64,000 nucleotides of DNA from Polycyclovorans sp964425915 (lineage in GTDB: Bacteria > Pseudomonadota > Gammaproteobacteria > Nevskiales > Nevskiaceae): NCBI GenBank assembly GCA_964425915.1, contig CAYROO010000002.1, positions 124,001-188,000 of the forward strand, in the 5' to 3' direction. The notes beneath the pieces are model-generated. The model saw only the letters and a list, made by a program, of their open reading frames with translations, had not been told where the DNA came from and did not search any database. This document shows, piece by piece, positions 50,680-59,179 of the stretch. The first letter of the stretch is position 1. Every line of letters begins with the position of its first letter. The translations under genes were made by a program, and so were the position numbers.

Positions 50680-51533
50680 CGGTCGCGTGTCACCGGATGA
50701 TGGTGCGCCAGAAAATGCAGCACGCCCTCGTTGAAGGCATCGTTGCGATCGCCCGCCACCATGTGGCCGGCGCCGGCGATGTCGAGCACCGTCAGGCCGG
50801 GGAGCGTGGCCTGCAATTCGCGGACGCCAGCGTCGTTGACGATGTCGCTTTTCAGCCCGCGCACCAACAGGCTGGGAATGCGCACCTGTGAGGCGGCCTC
50901 CAGCAGCCGTTGCGCAAAGTCGGGCGGCTCGATCTGGCGCGGCTGGTTGATGAACCGTGGATCCCAATGCCAGTACAGGCGGCCGTCGTCGCGGCGACGC
51001 AAGTTCTTCATCAGCCCGGAAGGATCCTTCGGACGCGGCCGCTCGGGGTAGTAGGTCGCCACCGCGTTGGCGGCGTCTTCCAGCCGCGCAAAGCCGTTCG
51101 GATGAGCCCGCATGAATGCCGCGATGCGGGCGCCACCTTCGGGGTCGATTCGCGGCACCACGTCGACCAGGACCAAGGCGGTGGCGGCCAAGCCATCGCC
51201 GCCCACAGCCTGCAGCGCGGTGATGCCGCCCATCGAGGCCCCCACCAGCGCTGGCGGCTGCGGTAGCGTCGCCACCACCGCGGCCAGGTCGGCGGCGAAG
51301 GCCTCCAGGCGATAGTGGCCGTCCGCTGCCCAGTCGCTCTCGCCATGACCGCGCGCATCCAGGTTGATGACATGGTATCCGCGCGCCAGCAAGGCCTGTT
51401 GCGCCGTGCCCCAGGAATGGCGGGTCTGACCACCGCCATGTAACAACACCACCGCAGGTGCTGCGGGATCACCGCCGACATCGGCAGCGAGTTGGAGGCC
51501 GTCAAGACCGGTATAGCGGGTTGGCGCCGGCAT
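50676..51533 (-). CDS. Alpha/beta hydrolase
   Basis: A 285-residue alpha/beta hydrolase. The oxyanion loop is LLHGGGQTRHSWG, then NLDARGHGESDW, the nucleophile elbow GASMGG (serine at about 107), the acid in LLVRGLKSDIVND and the base in AGHMVAGD. It is of the esterase/lactonase kind that would follow a BVMO. The ATG at 51533 shares one base with the stop of the upstream diguanylate cyclase gene (TGATG), so they are an operon. The 3' end overlaps the convergent lipoprotein gene by four bases. Confidence 0.88.
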   Translation of the reverse strand: MPAPTRYTGLDGLQLAADVGGDPAAPAVVLLHGGGQTRHSWGTAQQALLARGYHVINLDARGHGESDWAADGHYRLEAFAADLAAVVATLPQPPALVGASMGGITALQAVGGDGLAATALVLVDVVPRIDPEGGARIAAFMRAHPNGFARLEDAANAVATYYPERPRPKDPSGLMKNLRRRDDGRLYWHWDPRFINQPRQIEPPDFAQRLLEAASQVRIPSLLVRGLKSDIVNDAGVRELQATLPGLTVLDIAGAGHMVAGDRNDAFNEGVLHFLAHHHPVTRDR

Positions 51534-52735
51534 CAGCGCAGCACCTGCTCGCCAGGATCGGCGCCCAGATAGGTGATCCACGCCTGGTCCCGGCCCTCGC
51601 GCTTGGCGGCATAGAGCTGGCGGTCGGCTGCTTCAATGAGATCGGACATAGGTGGCGCTGCCGCAATCGGCACGGCGGCAATTCCGACACTGGTGGTCAT
51701 CGGTAACGGCGTCGGCGGATCACCCACCTCAATCCGGATCTGTCGTACGGTTTCCAGCAGTCGCCGCGCCATCGGCGCGATGTCTTCCCGCTGCAGATCG
51801 CTCCATACGACTACGAACTCTTCGCCGCCATAGCGGGCGCGAAGGTCGACCGCCCCCTCCTGCCCCGGCATCGACAGCAGGGCAGCGCCGGCATGCCGCA
51901 GCGCTCGGTCTCCGGCAGCGTGTCCGTAGCGGTCGTTGATCGACTTGAAATGATCAAGGTCGACCAGCGCCAGAGCCACCCAGCGCTCCGGGTAGTGACT
52001 CTCCCGTGGTACGCGCGAAAGCAGGAAATCGAACGCGCCACGATTGAACAAGCCGGTGAGGGCATCGGTCTGCGATAGCGCACGCACCCGCAACACGTTG
52101 AGGAAGTTGTTGCGATTGAGCAGATCGATGGTGACCAGGCCACCAATGCCGATCAGCCAGAAATACAGGGTCTCGTAGACGAAATGTGCGACCGGGTAAT
52201 GACCGTGACCGACATAGATCACCGACAACATCGAGAGGAGGATGGCAATGCTGCCGCCGAGCGCAATCAGGCGCACCCGAAAGCCCCCGAAAAAGGCCAC
52301 CGCCATCACCGCAAAGTTGACTACATGCAGGGGATAGCTGAGGTGGCCGGTCTGATGCAGCCAGTGCAGGCTGAGCACGGCGCCCCACAGGGTAAGGTTG
52401 CCGAGCACGTTGATCGGCCCCAGAACGGCATGCCGCCGCCCCATGAGCGCGCCCACAGCCGCGATCGACAAGGCCGGGAAAGCCCAGAGCCATTCGATCG
52501 CGAGGACCACGCCGCGGACGTCCGGCGTCACCGCAAACAGCACCGTATTGAAGGCCGGACCGACCAGAAACGACAGAGCGCAAACACTGAAGAAAATAAA
52601 CCGCGGCCAGCGATAGCGGCGATCGAGATACTCCCGGTACTGCTGCTCCAGCGGGCGTACAAACGACAGCCGCCGGTACATGCGGCGGCGGGCAGCGCGG
52701 TGATCCTTGGCAGTAAAGCGACGGGTGTGCAGCAT
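51533..52735 (-). CDS. Diguanylate cyclase with six-helix membrane domain
   Basis: A 400-residue protein. Six hydrophobic helices lie between about residues 35 and 215, without a recognised sensory domain. A GGDEF domain is at about 225-385: LTGLFNRGAFDFLL, LVDLDHFKSINDRYGHAAGD and the active-site GGEEF. The inhibitory I-site RxxD is missing: the residues nine to six before the GG are GAVD. It should make cyclic di-GMP without product inhibition at that site. ATG 52735 is preferred over a TTG at 52816. It precedes an alpha/beta hydrolase in the same transcript. Confidence 0.9.
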   Translation of the reverse strand: MLHTRRFTAKDHRAARRRMYRRLSFVRPLEQQYREYLDRRYRWPRFIFFSVCALSFLVGPAFNTVLFAVTPDVRGVVLAIEWLWAFPALSIAAVGALMGRRHAVLGPINVLGNLTLWGAVLSLHWLHQTGHLSYPLHVVNFAVMAVAFFGGFRVRLIALGGSIAILLSMLSVIYVGHGHYPVAHFVYETLYFWLIGIGGLVTIDLLNRNNFLNVLRVRALSQTDALTGLFNRGAFDFLLSRVPRESHYPERWVALALVDLDHFKSINDRYGHAAGDRALRHAGAALLSMPGQEGAVDLRARYGGEEFVVVWSDLQREDIAPMARRLLETVRQIRIEVGDPPTPLPMTTSVGIAAVPIAAAPPMSDLIEAADRQLYAAKREGRDQAWITYLGADPGEQVLR

Positions 52736-52983
52736 GCAAGGGCGGCAACACGCGCCCGTCAGCGGACGGCGCGGCTGCAGGACTCCGATCGGGGGCACTG
52801 GCCGTGCCGGAAGCAAACATCGACCAGTGTCATATTACGCCCGGACTGCCTGCGGGCCAATGCTGCGCTGCCGCCGCGCGTACATCTCATCATTCCAATG
52901 GCTAGGCTTCTGATTCGAAAAGGATTTGGGAAACGCTATTTCGGGGTGCGAAAATGTTTGAAACCTAGAACGAACCCGAAACC

Positions 52984-55581
52984 ATGAGCCAGCCCTTCCG
53001 CAAGCCCCTTCCCGGTAGCCCCCTTGAGTACTTCGACGCCCGCGAGGCGGTCGATGCCATCCAACCCGGCGCCTACGACAAACTGCCGTACACCGCCCGT
53101 GTGCATGCGGAGAACATCGTGCGCAAGGCCGACCCGGCCCGGCGCGATGCCTACCTGTCGCAGTTGATCGAACGCAAGCGCGATCTCGACTTCCCCTGGT
53201 TCCCGGCGCGCGTCGTGTGCCATGACATCCTCGGCCAGACCGCGCTGGTGGATCTCGCCGGCCTGCGCGATGCCATCGCCGATGGCGGCGGCGACCCTGC
53301 CAAGGTCAATCCGGTGGTGCCGGTGCAGTTGATCGTCGACCACTCACTGGCCGTCGAACACGCCGGCTTCGAGAAGGATGCCTTCGCCAAGAACCGTGCG
53401 GTGGAAGACCGCCGCAACGACGACCGTTTCCACTTCATCAACTGGACCAAGAAGGCGTTCCGCAATGTTGATGTGATCCCGCCCGGCAACGGCATCATGC
53501 ACCAGATCAACCTGGAGCGGATGAGCCCGGTGATCTACGTGCAGGATGGCGTTGCCTTCCCCGACACCTGTGTTGGGACCGACAGTCACACGCCCCACGT
53601 GGACGCGCTCGGCGTGATCGCCGTCGGCGTCGGCGGGCTGGAAGCCGAGAACGTGATGCTGGGCCGCGCCTCCTGGATGCGTCTTCCCGACATCGTCGGC
53701 GTCGAACTGAACGGCAAGCCGCAGCCGGGTATCACCGCCACCGATATCGTGCTGGCCCTAACCGAGTTCCTGCGCAAGGAACGCGTGGTGGGCGCCTACC
53801 TCGAATTCCGTGGCGAGGGTGCGGCGGCGCTCACCCTGGGCGACCGCGCCACCATCTCCAACATGGCGCCCGAGTATGGCGCCACCGCGGCGATGTTCTT
53901 CATCGACCAGAACACCCTGGACTACCTCACCCTCACCGGCCGCGATGATCAGCAGGTAAAGCTGGTAGAGCAGTACGCCAAGCACACCGGGCTGTGGGCC
54001 GACAGCCTGGTGACGGCCGAGTACGAGCGCACGCTGCACTTCGACCTGTCCACCGTGGTGCGCAACATGGCCGGCCCCTCCAACCCGCACAAGCGCCTGC
54101 CCACCAGCGCGCTGGCCGAGCGCGGCATCGCGGCGCCCTGGGAGTTGCCGGCCGACGGCAAGATGCCGGACGGCGCCGTCATCATCGCCGCCATCACCAG
54201 TTGCACCAACACTTCCAACCCTCGGAACGTGATCGCTGCCGGCCTGCTGGCGCGTAATGCCAATCGCCTCGGCCTGACCCGCAAGCCCTGGGTGAAGTCA
54301 TCTCTGGCGCCCGGCTCCAAGGCGGTGCAGCTGTACCTGGAAGACGCCAAACTGCTGCCGGAACTGGAGCAACTGGGCTTTGGCGTGGTGGCCTTCGCCT
54401 GCACCACCTGCAACGGCATGAGTGGCGCACTGGATCCAAAGATCCAGCAGGAGATCATCGACCGCGACCTGTACTCGGTGGCCGTGCTCTCCGGCAACCG
54501 CAACTTCGACGGCCGTATCCATCCCTATGCCAAGCAGGCCTTCCTGGCCAGCCCGCCGCTGGTGGTGGCCTACGCCATCGCCGGCACCATCCGCTTTGAC
54601 ATCGAAAAGGATGCGTTGGGGCTCGACCCCGACGGCAAGCCGATTACGCTCAAGGACCTCTGGCCCAGCGACGAGGAGATTGATGCCATCGTCAAGGCCA
54701 GCGTCAAACCGGAGCATTTCCGCTCGGTCTACGAGCCGATGTTCAACTTCAAGATCGTCGACGACCAGGGCATCAGTCCGCTTTACGCGTGGCGCGAGAT
54801 GAGCACCTACATCCGCCGTCCGCCGTACTGGGAAGGCGCGCTGGCCGGTGAGCGCTCGCTGAAGGGCTTGCGTCCGCTGGCGGTGCTGCCGGACAACATC
54901 ACCACCGATCACCTGTCGCCGTCCAACGCCATCCTGGCAAGCTCCGCCGCCGGTGAGTACCTGGCGAAAATGGGCCTGCCGGAAGAGGACTTCAACAGCT
55001 ACGCCACCCATCGGGGTGATCACCTCACCGCGCAGCGCGCTACCTTCGCCAACCCGCAGTTGATCAACGAAATGGCGGTAGTCGACGGTCAGGTGAAGAA
55101 GGGTTCTCTGGCGCGCATCGAACCGGAAGGCAAGGTGGTGCGCATGTGGGAAGCCATCGAAACCTACATGGAACGCAAGCAGCCGCTGATCATCATCGCC
55201 GGTGCCGACTATGGCCAGGGCTCCTCACGCGACTGGGCGGCCAAGGGCGTGCGTCTGGCCGGGGTCGAAGCCATCGTCGCCGAGGGCTTCGAGCGCATCC
55301 ACCGCACCAACCTCATCGGCATGGGCGTGCTGCCGCTGGAGTTCAAGCCGGGCACCACCCGCAAGACGCTGGGCATCGACGGCACCGAAACCTTCGACGT
55401 CACCGGCACCCGCAAGCCGCGCGCCGACCTCACGCTGCGGATTCACCGCAAGAATGGTGAAACCGTGGAGGTGCCGGTGACCTGCCGTCTCGACTCCGAC
55501 GAGGAAGTCTCGATCTACGAAGCCGGCGGCGTGCTGCAGCGCTTCGCCCAGGACTTCCTGGAATCGGAAAAGGCGGCCTGA
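52984..55581 (+). CDS. acnD: Fe/S-dependent 2-methylisocitrate dehydratase AcnD
   Basis: An 865-residue aconitase-superfamily enzyme of the AcnD group, which dehydrates 2-methylcitrate to 2-methyl-trans-aconitate in propionate breakdown. The cluster cysteines are visible in AITSCTNTSNPRN and FACTTCNG, and the substrate-binding IVDHSLAV and GTDSHTPHVDALGVIAVGVGG blocks are intact. The carboxyl swivel domain (ADYGQGSSRDWAAKG) is normal. The gene is followed after one base by prpF. prpB and prpC, which normally precede it, are not in the window: upstream is a divergent diguanylate cyclase. No clear ribosome site is seen before the ATG. Confidence 0.95.
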   Translation: MSQPFRKPLPGSPLEYFDAREAVDAIQPGAYDKLPYTARVHAENIVRKADPARRDAYLSQLIERKRDLDFPWFPARVVCHDILGQTALVDLAGLRDAIADGGGDPAKVNPVVPVQLIVDHSLAVEHAGFEKDAFAKNRAVEDRRNDDRFHFINWTKKAFRNVDVIPPGNGIMHQINLERMSPVIYVQDGVAFPDTCVGTDSHTPHVDALGVIAVGVGGLEAENVMLGRASWMRLPDIVGVELNGKPQPGITATDIVLALTEFLRKERVVGAYLEFRGEGAAALTLGDRATISNMAPEYGATAAMFFIDQNTLDYLTLTGRDDQQVKLVEQYAKHTGLWADSLVTAEYERTLHFDLSTVVRNMAGPSNPHKRLPTSALAERGIAAPWELPADGKMPDGAVIIAAITSCTNTSNPRNVIAAGLLARNANRLGLTRKPWVKSSLAPGSKAVQLYLEDAKLLPELEQLGFGVVAFACTTCNGMSGALDPKIQQEIIDRDLYSVAVLSGNRNFDGRIHPYAKQAFLASPPLVVAYAIAGTIRFDIEKDALGLDPDGKPITLKDLWPSDEEIDAIVKASVKPEHFRSVYEPMFNFKIVDDQGISPLYAWREMSTYIRRPPYWEGALAGERSLKGLRPLAVLPDNITTDHLSPSNAILASSAAGEYLAKMGLPEEDFNSYATHRGDHLTAQRATFANPQLINEMAVVDGQVKKGSLARIEPEGKVVRMWEAIETYMERKQPLIIIAGADYGQGSSRDWAAKGVRLAGVEAIVAEGFERIHRTNLIGMGVLPLEFKPGTTRKTLGIDGTETFDVTGTRKPRADLTLRIHRKNGETVEVPVTCRLDSDEEVSIYEAGGVLQRFAQDFLESEKAA

Positions 55582-55582
55582 G

Positions 55583-56776
55583 ATGACGCATCTCCCGCAG
55601 ATCCGCATTCCTGCCACCTACATGCGGGGTGGCACCTCCAAGGGCGTGTTCTTCAAGCTCACGGACCTGCCCGAGGCCTGTCAGGTGCCGGGTCCGGCAC
55701 GCGATGCCCTGCTGCTGCGGGTGATCGGCTCGCCCGACCCCTACGGCGCGCAGATTGACGGCATGGGTGGCGCCACCTCGTCGACCTCGAAGACGGTGAT
55801 CCTGGCCAAGAGCGCACGGCCCGACCACGATGTCGACTACATGTTCGGGCAGGTGTCCATCGACAAGCCTTTCGTCGATTGGTCCGGCAACTGCGGCAAC
55901 CTGACCGCGGCGGTCGGTTCATTCGCCATCCGCAACGGCTTGGTGGATTCGGCACGGGTGCCGGAGAACGGGATTTGCGTGGTGCGCATCTGGCAGACGC
56001 AGATCCAGAAGACCATCATCGCCCACGTGCCGATCACCGGCGGCGAGGTCCAGGAAACCGGTGACTTCGAACTGGATGGCGTGACCTTCCCTGCGGCCGA
56101 GGTGCAGATCGAGTTTCTCGACCCTGCAGACGATGGCGACGACGGCGGCGCGATGTTCCCCACCGGCAACCTGGTCGATGACCTGGAGGTGCCGGGCGTT
56201 GGCACATTGAAAGCGACCATGATCAACGCCGGCATTCCCACCGTATTCGTCAATGCCGCCGAGGTGGGCTACACCGGCACCGAGTTGCGCGACGCCATCA
56301 ACGGGGACCCTGCAGCGCTGGCCAAATTTGAAACCATCCGCGCCCACGGCGCCCTGCGCATGGGGCTGATCAGCGACCTCAGCGAGGCCGCCAAACGCCA
56401 GCACACCCCCAAGGTCGCCTTCGTGGCGCCGCCGGCCGACTACCAGTCCTCCAGCGGCAGGGACGTGAAGGCCAGCGAGATCGACCTCAACGTCCGCGCG
56501 CTGTCGATGGGCAAACTGCACCACGCCATGATGGGCACCGCTGCCGTTGCCATCGGCACGGCCGCTGCCATTCCGGGCACGCTGGTGAACCTGGCGGCCG
56601 GGGGCGGCGAACGCGACGCCGTGCGCTTCGGTCACCCCTCCGGCACCTTGCGGGTCGGCGCCAAGGCGGTGCAGGAAAACGGCCAGTGGGTGGTGAAGAA
56701 GGCCATCATGTCGCGCTCCGCCCGCGTGCTGATGGAAGGGCAGGTGTGCGTGCCGGGCGCGGTGCTCGGCGACTGA
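55583..56776 (+). CDS. prpF: 2-methylaconitate isomerase PrpF
   Basis: A 397-residue member of the PrpF family, which moves the double bond of 2-methylaconitate so that a normal aconitase can finish the methylcitrate cycle step. Recognised blocks are YMRGGTSKGVFF near the start, DGMGGATSSTSKTVIL, WSGNCGNLTAAVG and the carboxyl MSRSARVLMEGQV. It is one base after acnD and certainly in the same operon. A terminator follows. The acnD-prpF pair replaces prpD in organisms of this type. Confidence 0.96.
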   Translation: MTHLPQIRIPATYMRGGTSKGVFFKLTDLPEACQVPGPARDALLLRVIGSPDPYGAQIDGMGGATSSTSKTVILAKSARPDHDVDYMFGQVSIDKPFVDWSGNCGNLTAAVGSFAIRNGLVDSARVPENGICVVRIWQTQIQKTIIAHVPITGGEVQETGDFELDGVTFPAAEVQIEFLDPADDGDDGGAMFPTGNLVDDLEVPGVGTLKATMINAGIPTVFVNAAEVGYTGTELRDAINGDPAALAKFETIRAHGALRMGLISDLSEAAKRQHTPKVAFVAPPADYQSSSGRDVKASEIDLNVRALSMGKLHHAMMGTAAVAIGTAAAIPGTLVNLAAGGGERDAVRFGHPSGTLRVGAKAVQENGQWVVKKAIMSRSARVLMEGQVCVPGAVLGD

Positions 56777-56805
56777 CCGCAGCGCCTCCTTGCAGCATCG
56801 AATCA

Positions 56806-56833
56806 CCGGGGCTTTTCAGCCCCGGCTTTCGTT
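56806..56833 (+). terminator. Rho-independent terminator after prpF
   Basis: Stem CCGGGGC-ttttca-GCCCCGG (56806-56825) followed by CTTTCGTT. It ends the acnD-prpF operon. The remaining 130 bp to the next start holds no clear feature. Confidence 0.8.
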
Positions 56834-56966
56834 GGGTCGGCGGTACACAGCCCGAGTGACGGCACCTGCCGGTACTCCGTTTGGCCGAAGGTAGGGCGGG
56901 CCGGCTTATCCACAATCCGAGGGTCACAACCAACAACGAAAGCCGACGGCGGCGGAGGGGTGCGAG

Positions 56967-59108
56967 ATGCGGGGATCTGGATGGCGGTATCGCGGTGGCC
57001 TGACGCTGCTCACTGCCGCACTGTGGGTCACCGCGGCGCAGGCCGCCACGCCGCCCGCCGAGCATGCCCGCTTTGCCGACGACAACGATGGCCGTGACTG
57101 GGCCGCCTGGGGCCGCAGCTTCAGCGAGCAGCGCTACAGCCCGCTGGAGCAGATCAACCGCGACACCGTGGACCGCCTGGGGCTCGCCTGGACGCTGGAC
57201 TTCGACGACGTGTGGAACGTCTCCAGCCAGCCGCTGGCCGTGGACGGCGTGATCTACACCGCCGTCGGCTACAGCCGCATCTACGCCATCGACGCCCGCA
57301 GCGGCAACGTGTTGTGGCAGTACGACCCGAAGGTGGCGTCGCGCAAGATGCGCATGGCCTGGGGCAGCCGCGGGCTCGCCTACTGGGAGGGCAAGATCTA
57401 CGCCGGCGTACAGGACGGTCGGCTGTTCGCCCTGGATGCGAAGTCGGGCGAACGGCTGTGGGAAACGCAGACCACCGAGCCCGGCGACAACCGCTACATC
57501 ACCGGTGCGCCGCGGGTGTTCAACGGCAAGGTCATCATCGGCCACGGCGGCGCCGACTTCGGCCACGTGCGCGGCTATGTCACCACCTACGATGCCAACA
57601 CTGGCGAGCAGCTCTGGCGCTGGTGGGTGGTGCCCGGCAATCCCGCCGACGGCTTCGAAAACGCCGCCATGGAGATGGCCGCCAAGACCTGGACCGGCAA
57701 CTGGTGGGAGTTCGGCGGCGGCGGCACGGTGTGGAACGCCATGACCTACGATCCGGAGTACAACCGGATCTATCTGGGCACCGGCAACGGATCGCCGTGG
57801 AACCACAAGCTGCGCTCGCCCGAGGGCGGCGACAACCTGTTCCTGTGTTCGGTGGTAGCGCTGGATGCCGACACCGGCGAATACCGCTGGCACTACCAGA
57901 CCACCCCTGGCGAAACCTGGGACTTCAACTCCACCATGGACATGGTGCTGGCCGACGTGCGCCTCGACGGCGAGGACCGCAAGGTGCTGATGCACGCGCC
58001 GAAGAATGGCTTCTTCTACGTGCTGGACCGCGAGGACGGCGCGCTGATCTCCGCCGAGAAGATCGACAAGGTGACCTGGGCCGAACGGGTGGATCTGAAG
58101 ACCGGCCGCCCGGTGGAAGTGCCCGGCGCCCGCTACGAAAGCGGCGAGGCGCTGATCTGGCCGGGCTCCGGCGGCACCCACAACTGGCACCCCATGGCCT
58201 ACAGCCCGGACACCGGGCTGGTGTACATCCCGGCGCGCCACATGCCGGGCTACTACAACGACGAAGGCCGCACCCCACAGAACTGGCAGATGAAAACGGG
58301 CGACGTGCTTGGCCTGGCGGGCTTCTACGACGACATTCCCGCCAATGCCGGCAGCACCTCGCTGCTGGCCTGGAACCCGCTCACGCAAGCGGAGGCCTGG
58401 CGCAACCCGACCCCGGGCGCCACGGCGGGCGGTGTCATCGTCACCCGCGGCGGCCTGGTGTTCCAGGGCCGTGCCGATGGCTATTTCGTGGCGACGGACG
58501 CCGCCACCGGTGAAGAAGTGTGGCGTGCGTTCATGGGGGTCGGCACCCAAGCGCCACCGATGACCTTCGAGGTCGACGGCGTGCAGTACCTCTCCATCCT
58601 CGCCGGCTGGGGCGGCGCAACCGCGCTGCTTGGCTCCCTCTCGGCACAGCACGGCTGGGTCGGTCGGCACTATCCACGCCGGCTGATCACCTTTGCCCTG
58701 GATGGCGATGCCGTGCTGCCGCCCTCGCCGCCGCCGACCGAAACCGTGACGCCACTGGATGACCCCAGCTTCGTGATCGACCCCATCAAGACCGAACAGG
58801 GCAAGCACCTCTACAGCACCTGCGTGATCTGCCACGGCACCGCCGCCGTGGCCGGCGGCTACGCGCCCGACCTGCGGGCCTCGCCGGTGGCGCTATCGCC
58901 GGAGGCCTTCAAGGCCATCGTGCAGGGCGGCGCGCTGGAATCCCGCGGCATGCCGCGCTTCGACGAATACACCGATGCCGAGCTGGAAGCCCTGCGCCAC
59001 TACCTCCGCGAGCGCGCCCGCCACGAACCGTCCGTGTGGGATCAGATCAAGCAGGCCTGGGACTTCATCGTGCTGCTGATCAAGATGCAGTGGGCCAAGT
59101 ATTCATGA
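56967..59108 (+). CDS. PQQ quinohaemoprotein dehydrogenase without the vicinal disulfide
   Basis: A 713-residue quinohaemoprotein with an ordinary Sec signal (AALWVTAAQA, cleavage near residue 26) instead of a lipobox. The propeller motifs and GETWDFNSTMD block match the paralogue at 22970-25117, and the cytochrome c site is C619-VI-C622-H. At the place of the vicinal cysteines the sequence is KVASRKMRMAWGSRG, three residues shorter and with no cysteine. The carboxyl end carries an extra hydrophobic helix (WDFIVLLIKMQW) that may hold it at the membrane. Substrates may differ from simple alcohols. It stands alone between a terminator and a hipA-like gene. Confidence 0.9.
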   Translation: MRGSGWRYRGGLTLLTAALWVTAAQAATPPAEHARFADDNDGRDWAAWGRSFSEQRYSPLEQINRDTVDRLGLAWTLDFDDVWNVSSQPLAVDGVIYTAVGYSRIYAIDARSGNVLWQYDPKVASRKMRMAWGSRGLAYWEGKIYAGVQDGRLFALDAKSGERLWETQTTEPGDNRYITGAPRVFNGKVIIGHGGADFGHVRGYVTTYDANTGEQLWRWWVVPGNPADGFENAAMEMAAKTWTGNWWEFGGGGTVWNAMTYDPEYNRIYLGTGNGSPWNHKLRSPEGGDNLFLCSVVALDADTGEYRWHYQTTPGETWDFNSTMDMVLADVRLDGEDRKVLMHAPKNGFFYVLDREDGALISAEKIDKVTWAERVDLKTGRPVEVPGARYESGEALIWPGSGGTHNWHPMAYSPDTGLVYIPARHMPGYYNDEGRTPQNWQMKTGDVLGLAGFYDDIPANAGSTSLLAWNPLTQAEAWRNPTPGATAGGVIVTRGGLVFQGRADGYFVATDAATGEEVWRAFMGVGTQAPPMTFEVDGVQYLSILAGWGGATALLGSLSAQHGWVGRHYPRRLITFALDGDAVLPPSPPPTETVTPLDDPSFVIDPIKTEQGKHLYSTCVICHGTAAVAGGYAPDLRASPVALSPEAFKAIVQGGALESRGMPRFDEYTDAELEALRHYLRERARHEPSVWDQIKQAWDFIVLLIKMQWAKYS

Positions 59109-59143
59109 ATCTATTCATGGGGGTTCTCATGTAATTGTTTTAA

Positions 59144-59179
59144 TAGAGACTTTGTAATAATTTTGTATTCATGTCTCTA
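59144..59179. promoter_or_regulatory. AT-rich leader with inverted repeat over the hipA-like start
   Basis: TAGAGAC (59144-59150) and GTCTCTA (59173-59179) form an inverted pair centred in a very AT-rich stretch; the right arm covers the second and third codons. ATTCATG occurs at 59101, 59113 and 59167 as direct copies. Such a site would suit autorepression by the protein's own winged helix. Confidence 0.45.

Noticed and set aside
56706..58835. Minus-strand open frame of 709 codons opposite prpF and the second PQQ dehydrogenase
   Set aside because: Antisense of two well-supported genes; no recognisable motif.
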